The notes: generated by a model not told the origin, from the letters alone. A stretch of 50,346 bases of DNA from Verrucomicrobiales bacterium (GCA_028047635.1 JAOFXR010000018.1:1-50346); one strand, 5' to 3'. Shown: positions 1-8,893, counted from the stretch's first letter. A program made the numbers and translations.

Positions 1-2511
1 CGTCTCAATATCGTGGAGCGGATCCTGCTTGCCCGCCGCATTGGTAGCGGGGAGATGAAGCTCACTGCTAAGCACGTCACGAGCCTTCATGAGTTGATTC
101 CGCCGAATCCGGGGCAGGAAGCCTTTGTGTTTCGTCAGGCTCTGAGAGGACGGCGCACAAGTGGCGGGGGAGGAGGGAGCGAAGCTCTGGGCCTCGCGGT
201 GAACGGCATTGCTGCTGACTGGTTCGGGTTTACAGGAGGCGGTGTTATGCCTGCTCCGGTTGCTTCCGTTTCGACCTTTTCAGCGAGTGATGTGCAAATG
301 GTTGCTGAGGCAGAAGTGGCTGCTGATCCGTTCGCAGCTCCTGCTTTTTCAACGGGTGCTATTATGGGTCGAAAGGCCGTTCCCATGAAAGCCCTTCGAG
401 AAGAAGCTATTTCGGAAGCACTCTACCGTCGCCTCGAATCGACGAAGGAATGGGCCGAGAATAATTACTACCATCTTCCCATTGAGCAGCAACTGGCCGA
501 GCTCGTAACAGTGAACGGGTTCTGGAAAGACTTCGCGCGTTGGGATGGCAAGGGTGGCTTTTATTCCCGTGAATTCCCCGTTGCGACGGGAAGTTTCACC
601 GAGATGATGTTTGCTCTCAGCGTTCTCGATCTCCCCTTCAATGCAGAGGAGCACGAGTTCACGGTTGACGATAATGCCCTTAAGCTGATCGCCGAATCTC
701 CACTCGTTGTTTTTCACGAAGAAGTGAAAGAGGCGGTGCGTGCTGAAGAGGGCACTCCGATTCTCGTCAGTCAGAATTACTTCCGAACAGATGATCGACA
801 TCGATATGTCGACGGACAGCAAGTCGATAAATTTGTGACAGATGAGTTTCTTCGCGGTGTCGTTTACGGAAGCCAGGTCGTGGTGACCAACCCGACTTCC
901 TCAGCCCACCGCCTCGATTTGCTCGTTCAGATTCCGGAAGGTGCGATTCCTGTTTCCGGCAGTGACTACACGAAGTCGGAGTCAGTCCAGTTGAACTCAT
1001 TTTCAACTCAGTTGATTGAGCTCTTTTTCTACTTCCCGAAGACCTCGGGTGAATCGGGGTTCCCGGTATATCCTGTTCGTGTTTCGAAGAATGAAGAAGT
1101 CATCGCGGCAGGTGATGCGATCTCTTTCAAAGTGGTCGATCAGTTGAGCCATATGGATGAAGCATCGTGGGAATACCTTTCTCAGTATGGAACGCCGAAG
1201 CAGGTGCTCGACTATTTGGAAAACAATAATCTTGAGCGCATTGATCTGGGGCAGATCGCGTGGCGAGTGAGAGACGACGTTGATTTTTGTAAAAAAGTGA
1301 TCAGCGTGATCGGCTCGCATCACGCCTACAACGCCACGCTTTGGAGTTACGGGATTCATCACAACCTCCCTGGTGTAGCCGGAGAGTATCTCAAGCACCG
1401 CGAGGATTTTCTAAATAAGACAGGGCTTTGGATCGAGAGCGACCTTGTCTCGGTGGAGCCAGTCGAGCGCCATTGGCATCAGCATTTGGAATACTCGCCG
1501 CTCGTGAATGCTCGACGTCATCAATTGGGCCGCGAACGCAAAGTTCTTAATGATCGTTTCCGCCAGCAGTATGGCGATTTTCTCGAAGTCGCGAGCTACA
1601 AGACAAAACTTTCGGACGAGGATGCCCTTGCGGTTTCTGCTTATCTGTTTCTTCAGGATCGAATCGGCGAAGGGCTTGTGTGGCTGAAGAAGGTAAATCC
1701 TGACAATCTCACAACGACACTACAGTTCAATTATCTCAAAGCCTACGCGGCGATGTATGAGAACGAAGTGGGAACTGCGAAAGCAATCGCAGCCAACTAC
1801 CTCGACTATCCAGTCGAACGCTGGCGTTCGAAGTTCGCAGAGATCGATTCTCAGGTGAAAGAAATCGAAGGTGCCGCGAAGGCAGGTGATGGAGGTGATT
1901 CTCGCGAAGAGCAGATCGAGAAGCTTTCAGCGTCCGACTCGATGATCAACCTCACTGCGAACGGACGGGAAGCCAAACTGGTCTATCGCGCGGTCGACGA
2001 GGTCGTCGTGAACTACTACGAAATGGATCTGGAGTTTCTCTTTTCCAGTAAGCCATTCGTGTCTGGAGGAAGCAGTCAGTTCAGTGTCATTAAGCCAAAT
2101 GCGAGTGAACGGAGGCGGTTGCCGAAAGATACTGATACGATCACCCTCACGTTGCCTGAAGTTTTTGAGAGCAAGAATGTGCTGGTTGAAGTCGTGGCTG
2201 CCGGCCGAACTGAGTCGATCGCGATTTATTCAAATCAGCTCAAAGTGCAGGTCTCGGAAAACTACGGTCGCATTGAAGTGGCAAACGGCGAGACTGGCGA
2301 AGCGCTCAGTGCTACTTACGTGAAGGTCTATGCGAAGATGAAAAACGGGGAAGTTCGTTTCTTTAAAGATGGTTACACCGACCTGCGAGGACGTCTCGAT
2401 TACACCAGCCTGAGCACCAATGAGATCGACGAGGTCGAAAAACTCAGTCTCCTCGTCATGAGCGATAAGCATGGTTCTCTCGTGAGAGAAGTGAGCCCGC
2501 CGCAGCGGTAA
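1..2511 (+). CDS. C-terminal part of a very large secreted/envelope protein (5' end outside window)
   Basis: The frame is open from the first base, so the true start lies upstream and only the last ~836 residues are visible. I do not recognise a named family with certainty. The segment has a low-complexity glycine stretch near the start, then a long mixed alpha/beta region. A helical part around residues 540-620 ends in residues such as WLKKVNPDN, and the last ~150 residues look beta-rich. The final part (FKDGYTDLRGRLDY) resembles the macroglobulin-like beta domains at the ends of giant PVC-group surface proteins; that resemblance is an impression, not a domain match. No membrane segment is seen in the visible part. 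The stop is followed by a short intergenic region and an unrelated amidohydrolase gene. Confidence 0.75.
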   Translation, partial: RLNIVERILLARRIGSGEMKLTAKHVTSLHELIPPNPGQEAFVFRQALRGRRTSGGGGGSEALGLAVNGIAADWFGFTGGGVMPAPVASVSTFSASDVQMVAEAEVAADPFAAPAFSTGAIMGRKAVPMKALREEAISEALYRRLESTKEWAENNYYHLPIEQQLAELVTVNGFWKDFARWDGKGGFYSREFPVATGSFTEMMFALSVLDLPFNAEEHEFTVDDNALKLIAESPLVVFHEEVKEAVRAEEGTPILVSQNYFRTDDRHRYVDGQQVDKFVTDEFLRGVVYGSQVVVTNPTSSAHRLDLLVQIPEGAIPVSGSDYTKSESVQLNSFSTQLIELFFYFPKTSGESGFPVYPVRVSKNEEVIAAGDAISFKVVDQLSHMDEASWEYLSQYGTPKQVLDYLENNNLERIDLGQIAWRVRDDVDFCKKVISVIGSHHAYNATLWSYGIHHNLPGVAGEYLKHREDFLNKTGLWIESDLVSVEPVERHWHQHLEYSPLVNARRHQLGRERKVLNDRFRQQYGDFLEVASYKTKLSDEDALAVSAYLFLQDRIGEGLVWLKKVNPDNLTTTLQFNYLKAYAAMYENEVGTAKAIAANYLDYPVERWRSKFAEIDSQVKEIEGAAKAGDGGDSREEQIEKLSASDSMINLTANGREAKLVYRAVDEVVVNYYEMDLEFLFSSKPFVSGGSSQFSVIKPNASERRRLPKDTDTITLTLPEVFESKNVLVEVVAAGRTESIAIYSNQLKVQVSENYGRIEVANGETGEALSATYVKVYAKMKNGEVRFFKDGYTDLRGRLDYTSLSTNEIDEVEKLSLLVMSDKHGSLVREVSPPQR

Positions 2512-2618
2512 AAATCAGAGACGTAACAGGGTTAGGTCGATGCGTTAACCCTGCTGTGTCAGTACCTTTTGCAGGTTTTGAATTTACTTTTCCCGGCGAT
2601 TCCGGTTTCCTTAAACGC

Positions 2619-3458
2619 ATGATCATTGACTCACACCATCACTTTTGGGATTACGATGCAGCCGAGTATGGCTGGATAGGAGAGGGGATGGATATTCTGA
2701 AGAAGGACTTTGATCCCACGAATCTTCAATCTGAAATCGAAGCGGCCGGCGTTGATGGCGTAATCTCTGTTCAGGCGAGAACGGATGAGAAAGAGAATGG
2801 CTTCCTCCTCAACTATGCGAAGGAAAACGACTTCATTAAAGGAGTCGTCGGTTGGGTTGATCTAACGGCTGAGAATGCCTGGGAGCGTATTGGGAAATTC
2901 GCTGAGGCGGAGAAAGCGTTGGGTATTCGTGAAGTCCTCCAGGGAATGGAAGATCGCAGTTTTTGTCTGCGGGATGATTTCAATCAAGGCATTGGTGCGC
3001 TCCACGATTTCGGCCTTACCTATGATGTTTTGATCAAGAGTGATCAGATCAGAGCCGCGACAGAGATGGTCGATAAACATCCTATGCAGCTGTTTGTCCT
3101 CGATCATATTGCGAAGCCGGAGATTAGCTCGAAGGGCGTTGATGCGGAGTGGGCGAATGCGATTCGTGAGCTGGCGAAGCGGGAGCATGTTGCCTGCAAA
3201 CTCAGCGGAATGGCAACGGAAGTGGCCGCGGGCGAAACGGTTTCTCCTGAGTTGACGCGTCCCTGGTTTGATGTCGTTCTCGAAGCCTTTGGTGCGGATC
3301 GGCTTATGTTCGGGAGTGATTGGCCGGTTTCTCTGCTGCGAACGACCTACGGAGATTGGCAGGCCTGCGTGAAGCAATGGACGGCTGAGCTTTCGCCGGA
3401 TGAGCAGGCGGCAATTTGGGGGAAGACTGCGATGCGATTTTACGGAATTGACGGGTAG
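2619..3458 (+). CDS. Amidohydrolase family 2 protein (COG3618, sugar-lactonase-like)
   Basis: A 279-residue TIM-barrel metal hydrolase. The start at 2619 is chosen because MIIDSHHHFWDY is the family's usual N-terminus; an upstream GTG would add 21 residues without family character. The DSHHHFW motif supplies the first metal ligands, VLDHIAKPE carries a conserved His and MFGSDWPV carries the C-terminal Asp. Family members include L-fucono-1,5-lactonase and related sugar-acid lactonases that hydrolyse a lactone before dehydratase and aldolase steps. No signal peptide is seen, so the enzyme is cytoplasmic. With sulfatases and an SDR elsewhere in the window, a role in deoxy-sugar catabolism is plausible but inferred; the substrate cannot be read from sequence. 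Confidence 0.88.
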   Translation: MIIDSHHHFWDYDAAEYGWIGEGMDILKKDFDPTNLQSEIEAAGVDGVISVQARTDEKENGFLLNYAKENDFIKGVVGWVDLTAENAWERIGKFAEAEKALGIREVLQGMEDRSFCLRDDFNQGIGALHDFGLTYDVLIKSDQIRAATEMVDKHPMQLFVLDHIAKPEISSKGVDAEWANAIRELAKREHVACKLSGMATEVAAGETVSPELTRPWFDVVLEAFGADRLMFGSDWPVSLLRTTYGDWQACVKQWTAELSPDEQAAIWGKTAMRFYGIDG

Positions 3459-3467
3459 TTGATGCGA

Positions 3468-3495
3468 CAGCTATGTAGCTGAGGCCCGTGGCCTC
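3468..3495. terminator. Two adjacent small hairpins after the amidohydrolase gene
   Basis: CAGCTA-TG-TAGCTG (3468-3481) and GAGGCC-CGT-GGCCTC (3481-3495) are perfect inverted repeats directly downstream of the stop at 3458. No T-run follows, so a classic intrinsic terminator is not supported. They may act as a bidirectional transcript end between the converging amidohydrolase and peptidase genes. Confidence 0.4.
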
Positions 3496-3509
3496 GGACG
3501 GAAGGTCTA

Positions 3510-3565
3510 GGAATTTCCGAGCGTTAAAAGAGCGAGGTCGAGGCCCTCACCTACAGAGACAGCGC
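3510..3565 (-). repeat. Dispersed intergenic repeat, copy 1
   Basis: Read on the minus strand, this stretch (CTGTAGGTGAGGGCCTCGAC, then CTCGCTCTT) closely matches 36326-36380 on the plus strand, 33 kb away. Both copies lie at gene ends and outside coding sequence, which suggests a dispersed REP-like or miniature element. It ends at the stop codon of the M20 peptidase. Confidence 0.6.
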
Positions 3566-4935
3566 TACTGCTCACTACAGAGAAAGCTGGAGAGCATCGT
3601 CGTAAGGACTTCGCAGCCCCAGTGAAAACCCTCAATCGGGATGCGCTCGTTGTTGCCGTGAAAGAGCGACGCGAAGTCGAGGTCTTCCGGCATTTGGAGC
3701 GGATAGAATCCGTAGCAGGTAGCCCCAAGCGTTGCGTAGTTTTTACTGTCGGTGAATCCCTGAATGATCGAGGGAACGACGTGGGATTCGGCGTCACCTT
3801 TTGAAATCGCGCCTTCGATCGCTTCGTAGAGTGGTGTTTCTTTCGAAAAGGAAACAGGCGGCGATGTTTCCAGAATCTCAATTTCAAATCGAAGGCCTGG
3901 GATTTTCAGGAGAACATCTTCGAGTTCACGAACGAGATCTTCGGCGGTTTGGCCCGGGGCAAGGCGTCCGTCTATGTCAGCCGAGGCCGATCCAGGCACG
4001 ACATTAATGACTTTTCCGGCGTTAAGCCGAGTAGGGGTGGCGGTGTTGCGGAGAACTGCCTCCAGTGCGGCGCGACGCGAGGGCTCGTTGACCAGCAGTT
4101 TCAGAAGCAGTGGGCCGAAGGTCGGACTCAGAAAGAACGAGGCAACTTTTTGTGCCAACGAGCCTTCGGGGGCAGCAAAGCCGTCAATGAGCCTCGCTGC
4201 CTCTTCGCCGGGGTGCCAGGGAAGTGGGGTGTTATCAATTGCCAACACCGCCCTCGATAGATTCGCTGCGGCGTTGTCCTGTCCCGGAAGAGAACTGTGC
4301 CCAGGTGTGCCTTTTACGGTAAGACGCAGCCAGGCGACGCCTTTTTCAGCGACTTGGACAGGATAGAATCGACGTCCTTTGCGATGAACGGTAAAGCCGC
4401 CGACTTCGTTAATCACATATTCGGGATCACTGCCAAGAAGGTCAGGGTGGTTTTCGACAAGCCATTTGGATCCCCGATTGGTTCCGGCTTCTTCATCGCA
4501 GACTGCTACAAAAATAACGTCACGGTCTAGTTGTTCCTTCTTCTCCGCGAGAGCTTCGAAGGTGATGGCTGCCATGGCGGCAAACCCCTTCATGTCGATG
4601 GCTCCACGTCCCCAAATGCAGGTTCCATCGTCGTGTGCGGAAAACGGGGGATGCGTCCAAACCTCCGCGTCAGCGGGGACGACATCGAGGTGGCAACTCA
4701 GGATGAGCGGGCGGTGCTTGCTGTTCTCTGGAGTCGCTTCAATTTTGGCGACGAGATTGATTTGCTCTGAATTCTCCCCGACAAGGGTTGCGGCGATTCC
4801 TTGTGATTCGAATCGAGAGCGCAGCAGTTCCATTGCCGGCGCGACATTGCCGGGTGGGTTGGAAGTATCAATACGGATGAGTGCTTTGAGCAGCTCAGTC
4901 GCTGAGTCTCGTTGCGCTGCTCTGAATTGATACAT
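3565..4935 (-). CDS. M20 family metallopeptidase (ArgE/DapE/carboxypeptidase S-like)
   Basis: A 456-residue protein from the ATG at 4935 (MYQFRAAQRDSA). A longer reading from 5043 would overlap the next gene and adds unlike sequence. M20 zinc-site motifs are in order: SCHLDVVPAD (His ligand and catalytic-site Asp), WGRGAIDMKG (bridging Asp), CDEEAGTNRGS (general-base Glu-Glu) and HGNNERIP near the C-terminus (last His). The central insertion, with VKGTPGHSSLPG, is the dimerisation domain carrying the conserved His. The length fits the carboxypeptidase-S-like branch (~450-500). No signal peptide is evident. Likely substrates are N-acyl amino acids or dipeptides. It is separated by only 22 bp from the LolA-like gene upstream and may be the last gene of that minus-strand operon. 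Confidence 0.9.
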   Translation of the reverse strand: MYQFRAAQRDSATELLKALIRIDTSNPPGNVAPAMELLRSRFESQGIAATLVGENSEQINLVAKIEATPENSKHRPLILSCHLDVVPADAEVWTHPPFSAHDDGTCIWGRGAIDMKGFAAMAAITFEALAEKKEQLDRDVIFVAVCDEEAGTNRGSKWLVENHPDLLGSDPEYVINEVGGFTVHRKGRRFYPVQVAEKGVAWLRLTVKGTPGHSSLPGQDNAAANLSRAVLAIDNTPLPWHPGEEAARLIDGFAAPEGSLAQKVASFFLSPTFGPLLLKLLVNEPSRRAALEAVLRNTATPTRLNAGKVINVVPGSASADIDGRLAPGQTAEDLVRELEDVLLKIPGLRFEIEILETSPPVSFSKETPLYEAIEGAISKGDAESHVVPSIIQGFTDSKNYATLGATCYGFYPLQMPEDLDFASLFHGNNERIPIEGFHWGCEVLTTMLSSFLCSEQ

Positions 4936-4957
4936 TCTCGAAGAAAGTGGGCAGAGA

Positions 4958-5683
4958 CTACTTTCTTGGGCCGACTGATTTTCCACCGCCAAGTGCTTCG
5001 CGCGTGAACATTTTGGAAGGGAAGCTTGAAATATTGACGTCACTGAAACCGACTGTGATGGTTTTGCTGGAGTCTTTGATCACCATTTTGGAAAGGAAGG
5101 GACGACCGTTGGCCTTATTATTGTATTCCATCGTCGAGGTGCGGAGTAGCGTGTCGGATTTGGTGTAAAATTCAGCTTTCTTGCCGAGGTTACCGTTGGT
5201 GGTAACCCAGTATTTGATCTTCGCGTAGGTGTCTCCGAGCGAGTTAGCTTTCATGGTGTAGACGGTGGCTGCTTCGCCGTTTACTTCTCCACTTTCGGAA
5301 CCTACTACCTTGTAGCCATCGACGTAACTGGTGGAGGCAATGTCGCCGATCGCGGCGTCACCTGTGAGACGTTGGCGTTTTGAAACGGAAACGGGGCGGC
5401 TGTTCCCCGGCTTCCAGAACCACATGTCTCCATCTGCCTCTGCGAGATACTTTCTACCGACGGCATCGGCCGGCTCGATTACTTCTGCGACGATTTTTCC
5501 GCCCTGGGAGGTGGCGACGAATTTGGCGTTTTTGTTTCCGGTGACGCTGACTACCCAACGAACGCCGGTATTCCCTGTCATGATCCCGCGCGCCTGTTCG
5601 GCTTGCAAAAGAGCAGCATCTTGAGCGTGTAGACCTGTGAGACTGAATGTTCCGACGAGAAGAGCGATGAAGTAATTTTTCAT
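4958..5683 (-). CDS. LolA-like outer-membrane lipoprotein-sorting protein
   Basis: A 241-residue protein with a signal peptide (MKNYFIALLVGTFSLTGLHA, cleavage likely after the final A). The body has beta-sheet features of the LolA/COG2834 family: GDMWFWKPGNSRPV (a 'displayed substrate' strand), a central helical part around GDIAST, and paired strands KIKYWVTTNGNLGKKAEFY and TSTMEYNN. In COG2834 the half-barrel binds lipid or lipoprotein acyl chains. It begins 14 bp after the end of an FtsX/LolC-like permease gene on the same strand, an association common for this family. A periplasmic shuttle serving that transporter is the reasonable inference. No lipobox Cys is seen, so it is probably soluble. 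Confidence 0.82.
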   Translation of the reverse strand: MKNYFIALLVGTFSLTGLHAQDAALLQAEQARGIMTGNTGVRWVVSVTGNKNAKFVATSQGGKIVAEVIEPADAVGRKYLAEADGDMWFWKPGNSRPVSVSKRQRLTGDAAIGDIASTSYVDGYKVVGSESGEVNGEAATVYTMKANSLGDTYAKIKYWVTTNGNLGKKAEFYTKSDTLLRTSTMEYNNKANGRPFLSKMVIKDSSKTITVGFSDVNISSFPSKMFTREALGGGKSVGPRK

Positions 5684-5697
5684 GTGAGTGAGGATGG

Positions 5698-6942
5698 TTA
5701 TACGTGGCCGAGTGAGTCGACGATACTTTGTTTGGCAGCGCGTCGAGCGGGGGCGATGGCGGCAAGCGCCGTAAAGATGACGAGTAGGACGAAGGTAATA
5801 AGCAAATGAAAGGGCTGAACTCGAATTTCCCAGACGATTTCCCGCGCCGTCACAGGAGGCTCCCAGGTGGGTTTGATGGCGCCGATGGCGTAGGAAAAAG
5901 CGAGCACGATGATGAGTCCGGTAATGGCACCAATGATTCCGAGTAGGGCGCTTTCGGTTCCGAAAAGGCGAACCACTCCGGGCCGCTTCAGACCGATCGC
6001 GCGGAGCGTTCCGATTTCGCGGGTCCGCTCAACGACGGCCATGCCAATCGTATTCAAAACGGACATTGTGACGATGGTTGCGATGATGGCGAAAACGAGC
6101 CCAAAGATGATATCGAACATGCGTTTCGTTCGCAGGTATAATTTGGAGACATCATACCAGGGAATCACATCCCACTGATCTTCCCCGAATTGCTCGCGCA
6201 GTTTCGCGACGAAACCATCGGTATCGGCATTGTCCTCGAGCATGAATCTGACGCAGCTGACGCCACCCGTTTCGTAGAGCGCTTGGCCCAACTCCAGTGG
6301 CATAAAAATATAGCGGTTGTTGAGCGTTTCTGAGGCGACTTCTGCGATCTGCAAGACCTCTGCGTCGAGTGCGTTCATCTGGCCGTTCACGGTCGGGGAC
6401 AGGAGCATGATGGGCGAATCAATCCCGATTTTGAGATTCTCGGCCATCCCAGTGGTGATTGAGATGCCAAAAGGGGTCTCACTGGTGATTGCCTTTCCCT
6501 CGTAGGTAGAGCCGTCGGCACTCCGCAGCGCGGTCGAACGCGAGTGAATCGCCTCCCTTTCTTCGGGGACCATTGCCTGGGCGACAAAGAATCCGGTCTT
6601 GTTATCGAAATCGACATTTCCTTTTAGTTCCAGCAATCCGGCACTTACGAGAACGCGTTCGTCTTTATTCGCGAAGGTTTTGATATTTTTAAACTCGTCC
6701 TCACTAATCAGAAAGGCAGCGGGATCCGAGCCACCGTATTCGCGGGCTCCCTTTTTCCAGATTTGAACGTGACCGTTGACCTGTTCGTAAATATGGGCGT
6801 CCTCAATACTGGCGAACATGTAAGCGGTGAAGCCGGCGAGAATGTTGATCGCGGCGTAGCCCAGCGCGACCGCAGCGATCGTGGTGACCGAGCGTCGGGC
6901 GTTGCGAAGGAGGTTGCGAAGGGCCAATGAGATCCAGGACAC
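5698..6942 (-). CDS. ABC transporter permease, FtsX/LolC/MacB-type
   Basis: A 414-residue permease with one N-terminal membrane helix (around residues 17-40, after LALRNLLRNARRSVT), a large periplasmic domain (~45-260) and three C-terminal helices (~285-400). This is the four-helix arrangement of type VII ABC transporters. The region VVERTREIGTLRAIGLKRPGVVRLF is the conserved cytoplasmic coupling segment of the FtsX domain. No ATPase gene neighbours it in this window, so the nucleotide-binding partner must be encoded elsewhere. Because the LolA-like gene follows 14 bp downstream, I infer a role in lipoprotein or lipid extraction from the inner membrane; export of another substrate remains possible. 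Confidence 0.88.
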   Translation of the reverse strand: MSWISLALRNLLRNARRSVTTIAAVALGYAAINILAGFTAYMFASIEDAHIYEQVNGHVQIWKKGAREYGGSDPAAFLISEDEFKNIKTFANKDERVLVSAGLLELKGNVDFDNKTGFFVAQAMVPEEREAIHSRSTALRSADGSTYEGKAITSETPFGISITTGMAENLKIGIDSPIMLLSPTVNGQMNALDAEVLQIAEVASETLNNRYIFMPLELGQALYETGGVSCVRFMLEDNADTDGFVAKLREQFGEDQWDVIPWYDVSKLYLRTKRMFDIIFGLVFAIIATIVTMSVLNTIGMAVVERTREIGTLRAIGLKRPGVVRLFGTESALLGIIGAITGLIIVLAFSYAIGAIKPTWEPPVTAREIVWEIRVQPFHLLITFVLLVIFTALAAIAPARRAAKQSIVDSLGHV

Positions 6943-6994
6943 GATAAGAGGGGAAAGGGATTAGAAACTATTTGTAGCGGAATTTGAGATTCCC

Positions 6995-7345
6995 TCAAGG
7001 GCGTTTTCGACCGAACCATTCGTTCACCGGGTCTTTTAGCCAAAAGATCAGGAGTGGAATGCAGAAAGGGAGAAAGAGTGCGCTCGTCATTCCAATACAG
7101 ATCAGGACCATTCCGTAGACCCATGCCCACGGTTTAGGGGGGAGAAATGCCCCCAGGCCGAAGCCGATCGCGAAAATGAGGCTCATCAGAATGAACAGCC
7201 ACCCGAAGACAGCAATCCATGTTTCCGGCATTTCTGCCTCGGAGGGATCAAGGGTGAGAAAAAAAGCGCCACCTGCGATGCAGGCCACATAGACCAGAGC
7301 GAGGAAAATTGAGTAAACCCGAAACCAGATAATTGTTTGTGGCAT
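6995..7345 (-). CDS. Small polytopic membrane protein
   Basis: A 116-residue protein from the ATG at 7345, placed five bases after the stop of the DedA-like gene. A longer start at 7387 would overlap that gene and add a hydrophilic run. Three hydrophobic helices are visible (about residues 5-28, 40-65 and 72-100), separated by short loops such as LDPSEAEMPE. The end, KDPVNEWFGRKRP, is basic. I do not recognise the family. Its position between DedA-like and permease genes on one strand suggests co-transcription with envelope functions. Confidence 0.65.
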   Translation of the reverse strand: MPQTIIWFRVYSIFLALVYVACIAGGAFFLTLDPSEAEMPETWIAVFGWLFILMSLIFAIGFGLGAFLPPKPWAWVYGMVLICIGMTSALFLPFCIPLLIFWLKDPVNEWFGRKRP

Positions 7346-7350
7346 GACGG

Positions 7351-8088
7351 TTATTTTGACTGAAAAAGTTTCTTCACTTTGTTCCAAAGCTTCCGGGCCC
7401 GGGCGAGAAAAACGAGGCGGCTTCGTTTCGTGGCAAAGATCTCAAGAAGTTTCACGGTGAGCCAGATAAGCACTGCTGCTGTCGCGACGACGGGAATGGC
7501 CCATGCTTCATAGACCTTGAGCCAGTCGATCACCACTTCCCCTAGGTGAAGAGAACCACCCACGAGAATCACGGCAGAGAGGCCGCCTGCGAGAAACATG
7601 AAAAGCGAGAACCGCCATAGAGGGTAGTTCAGCACTCCGGCGGCCGCGTAAACGGGGAGGCGAGACCCGGGAAGAAGTCTCGATGAGAAAATGATCTTGG
7701 CGCCGTGCTCTTCAAAAAGCGATTCAGCCTGTTCGATCTGCGATTCTTTGATCATCCAGCGGAAAGGCGCGCGACGGAGCAGTGCAATTCCTCCAATACG
7801 GCCCATCAGATAGAGAAACATGTCGCCAATGTAGATTCCCAAAAATGCTCCCGTGAGCGCCCAACCGAAAGACAAAACGCCTTCGCTCGCGAGAAGGCCT
7901 GCGGTGATGCAGGCTAGGTCTTCGCTGATTAGAGTGGTCAGGGCAATTGCAGTGACGCGCTGCCAAAGTGGTAGCGTTTCGATCGCCTCCATCCGGTCTG
8001 ACATCGATCCACAAGAACTCAACATCATCGCAGCGAGGATGAGCAATGCCGCCCGCGTCACCGGGCTTGTGGATTTCAGGGTCGTCAT
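7351..8088 (-). CDS. DedA/SNARE-associated (VTT) membrane protein with lipobox-like N-terminus
   Basis: A 245-residue DedA-family protein. The VTT core covers ~45-190: a helix entering with ISEDLACITAGLLAS, a GDMFLYLMGRIGG segment, and the family signature FSSRLLPGSRLPVYAAAGVL, which carries the re-entrant Arg/Gly-rich motif of DedA lipid or flippase proteins. Further helices follow, then a very basic tail (RARKLWNKVKKLFQSK). The odd feature is the first 30 residues: a hydrophobic stretch ending LSSCGS, a convincing lipobox that DedA proteins do not normally have. Either the protein is lipid-anchored at its N-terminus or Cys26 is incidental. DedA proteins act in undecaprenyl-phosphate or phospholipid translocation in the inner membrane. 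Confidence 0.85.
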   Translation of the reverse strand: MTTLKSTSPVTRAALLILAAMMLSSCGSMSDRMEAIETLPLWQRVTAIALTTLISEDLACITAGLLASEGVLSFGWALTGAFLGIYIGDMFLYLMGRIGGIALLRRAPFRWMIKESQIEQAESLFEEHGAKIIFSSRLLPGSRLPVYAAAGVLNYPLWRFSLFMFLAGGLSAVILVGGSLHLGEVVIDWLKVYEAWAIPVVATAAVLIWLTVKLLEIFATKRSRLVFLARARKLWNKVKKLFQSK

Positions 8089-8141
8089 ACGAACGTGGGA
8101 CGGAAAAATGTATCTTAAACACCTTAACTAATTTCGGGCTT

Positions 8142-8672
8142 TTAGTCGCCGTTTTTTGCCTTTTTTTGATAGGTTAGCATTTCAGCTTCGAGTGAATTGC
8201 TTTTATCGCGATTCCATTGTTCCCGCGCCGTTAGTCTCCATTCCGCTGAAGATTCGAAGTCAGGAAAACGGACGGGGGAATTGATCTCTCCGTCAAATCC
8301 AACTTTGGTGACAATAAGCCGGTCGGCGAAGGGGATGGCAGCGTGATAAACGGCGCTGCCGCCGCAGACAACCAGTTCGCGGGCTCCGTTGTTTCGCGCG
8401 ACGGCAATCGCCGCGGGCACTGAACTCGCGACGCGATGGCTTTTCACTTCGGGCTGAAAGGAAAGGGAACGAGTCAGGACGATGGGAGTTCGGTCTCCGA
8501 ACCAGCCTGTCATCTCAAGGTAGGTGGTTCGCCCCACGAGCAGCCATCTTTTGCTCGTTCGTGCCCGAAAGTGGGACTTGTCCCTCGGCAGTGACCAGGG
8601 GATTCCTCCCTTTTTTGACCCGATGACCCTGTCTTGATTCATCGCAACAATCATCGTGACTTCGGGATTCAT
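8142..8672 (-). CDS. folA: Dihydrofolate reductase
   Basis: A 176-residue DHFR that reduces dihydrofolate with NADPH for one-carbon metabolism in the cytoplasm. The ATG at 8672 is chosen because MNPEVTMIVAMNQDRVIGS is the family's first strand; the longer reading from 8759 adds unrelated sequence. Conserved features are IPWSLPRDKSHFRARTS (substrate-site loop; the acidic residue sits in PRDKSHF), VGRTTYLEM (the NADPH-binding GRxTxE-like segment) and VVCGGSAVYHAAI (the GG-pair). The start codon overlaps the stop of an upstream 74-residue reading frame as ATGA, implying translational coupling. Confidence 0.9.
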   Translation of the reverse strand: MNPEVTMIVAMNQDRVIGSKKGGIPWSLPRDKSHFRARTSKRWLLVGRTTYLEMTGWFGDRTPIVLTRSLSFQPEVKSHRVASSVPAAIAVARNNGARELVVCGGSAVYHAAIPFADRLIVTKVGFDGEINSPVRFPDFESSAEWRLTAREQWNRDKSNSLEAEMLTYQKKAKNGD

Positions 8673-8893
8673 TTCATTAGTTCGTTCCAGGACTTCCTGA
8701 TTTTGAAATGGCGGAAGAACCCGAGGAAAAGTAGGACTCTGGTAAGGTAAATCCACCACGATTTCGTCGTATCGGTGAAGATTTGATGGATGATCTTATC
8801 GGTGAACTCGTCTTTAGTAAGAGCTATTGTTCCGCGAAAGTAAGCGGTTTGCATGCCATAGAGCCAGATGAGAATACCGCAGGAGAGGTTCAT
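8669..8893 (-). CDS. Small possible membrane protein coupled to folA
   Basis: A 74-residue frame whose TGA overlaps the folA ATG (ATGA). It has a hydrophobic N-terminus (MNLSCGILIWLYGMQ) and a second hydrophobic segment near residues 46-62 (WWIYLTRVLLFLGFF), with a basic C-terminus. No family is recognised. The four-base overlap is the best evidence that it is real; a short hydrophobic frame of this length could also arise by chance. Confidence 0.42.
   Translation of the reverse strand: MNLSCGILIWLYGMQTAYFRGTIALTKDEFTDKIIHQIFTDTTKSWWIYLTRVLLFLGFFRHFKIRKSWNELMK

Noticed and set aside
2862-3377. Minus-strand frame opposite the amidohydrolase
   Set aside because: A shadow of a gene whose motifs (DSHHHFW, GSDWP) are on the plus strand.
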